Shown here: positions 14,206 to 15,724 of the stretch, one piece after another
Position numbering within the stretch: position 1 is the first letter of the stretch
Layout: every line of letters begins with the position of its first letter
NCBI GenBank assembly: GCA_046155505.1
Contig: JBJXFK010000326.1
Span: 1-15,724 of the forward strand
Direction of reading: 5' to 3'
DNA: 15,724 nucleotides
Source: JBJXFK01 sp046155505
GTDB lineage: Bacteria; Planctomycetota; Phycisphaerae; UBA1845; Fen-1342
Notes under the pieces: model-generated
Databases searched by the model: none
What the model was told of the DNA's origin: nothing
What the model saw: the letters and a program-made list of their open reading frames with translations, nothing else
Made by a program: the position numbers and the translations under genes

Positions 14206-14230
14206 GCGACGGGTGGGTTCGCCCCGTCGC
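14206..14230. terminator. inverted repeat between convergent genes, weak terminator candidate
   Basis: GCGACGGG (14206-14213) and CCCGTCGC (14223-14230) form an 8-bp perfect stem with a 9-base loop, in the gap between the plus-strand RHS accessory gene and the minus-strand antitoxin. No T-run follows on either strand, so termination would have to rely on the stem alone. Confidence 0.3.
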
Positions 14231-14264
14231 TTCGGTCGAGCTTTGAGGCGCGGCTGAACCCGAA

Positions 14265-14585
14265 CTACGCGTGCTCAAGTTCCCGCTTCGCCGGCACGAA
14301 CCGCACTTCGACGCGCTGGCCCATCGCGCCGGCGATCCTCCGCAGCATGGCCATCGAGTGCCGATCGTAATCCGCATCTTCGAGCCGGCTGATCACGGAC
14401 TCGCTGGTTCCAACCAGGCGGGCCAGCGCCTTTTGCGTGAGGCCGGCGGCTGTTCGCAGCGCATAAATCTGCTCGGCGACATCCATCATCTGTGCGAACT
14501 TGGCTCGCGCCTTGCGATCGGCTGCCGTGGGCGGGTGCTTTCGATCGAGAATTTCGAGTGCGTTGGTGATGACTTTTTTCTTCAT
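14265..14585 (-). CDS. XRE-family antitoxin (HigA-like)
   Basis: A 106-residue DNA-binding antitoxin. Residues 38-90 carry an XRE helix-turn-helix (VAEQIYALRTAAGLTQKALA, then RLVGTSESVISRLEDADYDR), followed by the usual LRRIAGAMGQRVEVRFVP end. The N-terminal 35 residues are basic and helical. It follows the toxin gene by 11 bases on the same strand, the toxin-first order of HigBA systems. It would neutralise the toxin and repress the shared promoter at the palindrome near 15014-15029. The start ATG has AGGGA upstream. Confidence 0.88.
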   Translation of the reverse strand: MKKKVITNALEILDRKHPPTAADRKARAKFAQMMDVAEQIYALRTAAGLTQKALARLVGTSESVISRLEDADYDRHSMAMLRRIAGAMGQRVEVRFVPAKRELEHA

Positions 14586-14596
14586 AGCCGCTATCC

Positions 14597-14977
14597 CTAT
14601 CGCTCGCGTTTCAAAGTGTGCAAATCCGGAGCGGCTTCAAATCGCCGCTTTCGTTCCTTCGCCTGCTTCAATGCCGTCGCCGGGATGGCCCGCTCTTTCG
14701 TCAGCCCGTGGGCGAGAATGGCCACGTTGCGACCGTAAAAGAAGTAGAGCACGCGGTAGTTCACCTGTCCCACGCGGGCGCGGAGTTCGTAAATGCCGTC
14801 CTCCAGCAAATCGGCCGTCGGCCGACGAAGGTCATGGCCGAGCGCCTGAAGGCGACGAATCACCTCCCAACACTTGTTGAACGCCCGTCGGTCATGCCGT
14901 GCGAGCTCGCCCAGCCATTCTTCGACCGGAGCCGACCCGTCGGCCTCGCAGTAAAACAGCACCTCAGTCGCGGGCAT
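14597..14977 (-). CDS. RelE/HigB-like toxin, Gp49 family
   Basis: A 126-residue toxin of the phage-derived Gp49-like (DUF891) branch of the RelE/HigB ribonucleases, which cut mRNA at the ribosome. Family marks are the N-terminal VLFYCEADGSAPVEEWLGEL, the central LLEDGIYELRARVGQVNYRVLYFFYGRNVAILAHGLTK, and the Lys/Arg-rich end KQAKERKRRF. The core arginines and YRVLYFF strand look intact. The ATG at 14977 follows GGGAG (14987-14991) by nine bases. It is first in an operon with the antitoxin gene, behind a palindromic promoter-operator. Confidence 0.9.
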   Translation of the reverse strand: MPATEVLFYCEADGSAPVEEWLGELARHDRRAFNKCWEVIRRLQALGHDLRRPTADLLEDGIYELRARVGQVNYRVLYFFYGRNVAILAHGLTKERAIPATALKQAKERKRRFEAAPDLHTLKRER

Positions 14978-15004
14978 CCGTGCCGTCTCCCAATGAACTC
15001 CACT

Positions 15005-15029
15005 ATGATAATATTCGCATATTTGCGAA
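15005..15029 (-). promoter_or_regulatory. promoter and palindromic operator of the toxin-antitoxin operon
   Basis: TTCGCA (15014-15019), four bases TATT, TGCGAA (15024-15029) is an inverted repeat about 37 bases upstream of the toxin start. On the minus strand TATTAT (15008-15013) or TATCAT (15005-15010) can serve as -10, so the operator touches the promoter. This is the expected arrangement for autorepression by a dimeric HigA-like antitoxin. Confidence 0.6.
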
Positions 15030-15132
15030 GACGAGTCAAGCGGAAATTCGCGGCTTCGTTTTCGCCGTCAGGCTACGTTGATTTGCGGTTATCCGCGCCA
15101 ATCGAGCTCGGTGGCTGAGCTTCATGCTGCCG

Positions 15133-15614
15133 TCAAATCGAAATCCTCTCCACAATATTCCTCGTCACCTGTCGCTTGCGGCGATCGTACAGCCGCGTGG
15201 TGCGCGGATCGGAATGCCCGGCCAGGAACTGCACGTCTTCCAGCGCCACGCCCTGATCCAGCAGATCGGTAATCGTCGTCGCCCGAAACGAATGATACGT
15301 CAGCCGCTGCGCCGGCAGCCCGGCGGCTTTGAAACGGCGCTTGACCATGCGCAGGATGTCGTTGCCGGTCATCGCCGCGTCGCCGAGCCGCTTGGTGCGG
15401 CGGATCGCCGAGCGGAAGAGGGGGGCGTCCTCGCCGGCGTCGCCGCCCGCGGCGGCGAGATATTCCTGCATGAATTCTTCGAGGTCGTGCCGGCAGGGGA
15501 TGTCGCGCAAGTTGCCGCCTTTTTCGTCGAAGCGGAACATGAACTGCCGCCCGTCGTTGTAGAAGTCCCGCCGCCGCAGGTGGGTGGTTCTGTCCAACGT
15601 AAGCGTCCGGTGAA
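15133..15614 (-). pseudogene. decayed tyrosine recombinase, C-terminal part
   Basis: The frame from TTG 15597 to 15133 encodes 154 residues of the catalytic half of a tyrosine recombinase: Lys26 (DEKGGN), His102-x-x-Arg105 (YHSFRAT), His128 (LAGHSDP) and Tyr137 (RLYDRR). The first catalytic Arg and the whole N-terminal domain are missing. Just upstream, at 15606-15614, another frame gives FTG, the usual start of the FTGAR motif, and the distance to LRRRDFY implies a frameshift and loss of the Arg. A minus-strand stop lies further up in the fragment's frame. It is most simply the remnant of an integrase from an older element; the sequence leaves the window before the N-terminal part can be examined. 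If the 154-residue frame is still made it cannot recombine DNA by itself. Confidence 0.7.
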
Positions 15615-15724
15615 CCCCGTGGGCAGTCGCGCTGGGGTGGAAGTGCGGCGGCGCGACCCGGCCGCAGGCGGATCAGGCCGGGGTGGACGCGACCCCCGCT
15701 ACCGGCAGCAGCTCCGCCAGACGC

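Overview
The window looks like DNA from a member of the Planctomycetota. Two protein types that are strongly enriched there, DUF1580 and a stand-alone HARE-HTH domain protein, are both present, and the GC-rich codon use and tRNA-flanked island fit. The phylum call is an inference from gene content; no rRNA or marker gene is visible.

From position 1 to about 11930 the window holds one side of an integrated mobile element with phage or phage-satellite character. Its right boundary is a tRNA-Thr(CGT) gene on the minus strand (11933-12004), whose 3' end faces a full-length tyrosine integrase. Leftward on the minus strand follow an orphan regulator with an OmpR/PhoB-like winged helix, a DUF1580 small DNA-binding protein preceded by four 11-bp direct repeats, and a large primase-helicase (prim-pol domain plus DUF3987). 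Next is a 0.9-kb gene-free stretch with four copies of a palindromic hairpin repeat, a candidate replication origin. The packaging and modification part comes after it: a small terminase-like protein and a ParB-domain DNA methyltransferase on the minus strand, convergent with a complete GpA-type large terminase on the plus strand. Beyond that are a minus-strand Nmad2-like protein, a HARE-HTH protein with its own terminator, a small helical protein and the tail of another gene. No portal, capsid or tail gene is in the window, and the second attachment site was not found, so the element continues left of position 1.

Read together, integrase, DUF1580, primase-helicase, hairpin array and terminase resemble the layout of phage satellites (integration, excision/regulation, replication, packaging). 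A methyltransferase, a protein related to a family found with base-modification genes, and a domain proposed to read modified DNA add a DNA-modification theme. An ordinary prophage fragment remains possible, because a satellite normally borrows its large terminase.

Right of the tRNA (12048-15724) is a different kind of accessory DNA: the 3' end of an RHS protein with a variable cysteine-containing tip, a translationally coupled membrane-anchored small protein, a HigBA-like toxin-antitoxin pair with a palindromic operator, and a decayed second tyrosine recombinase at the window edge.
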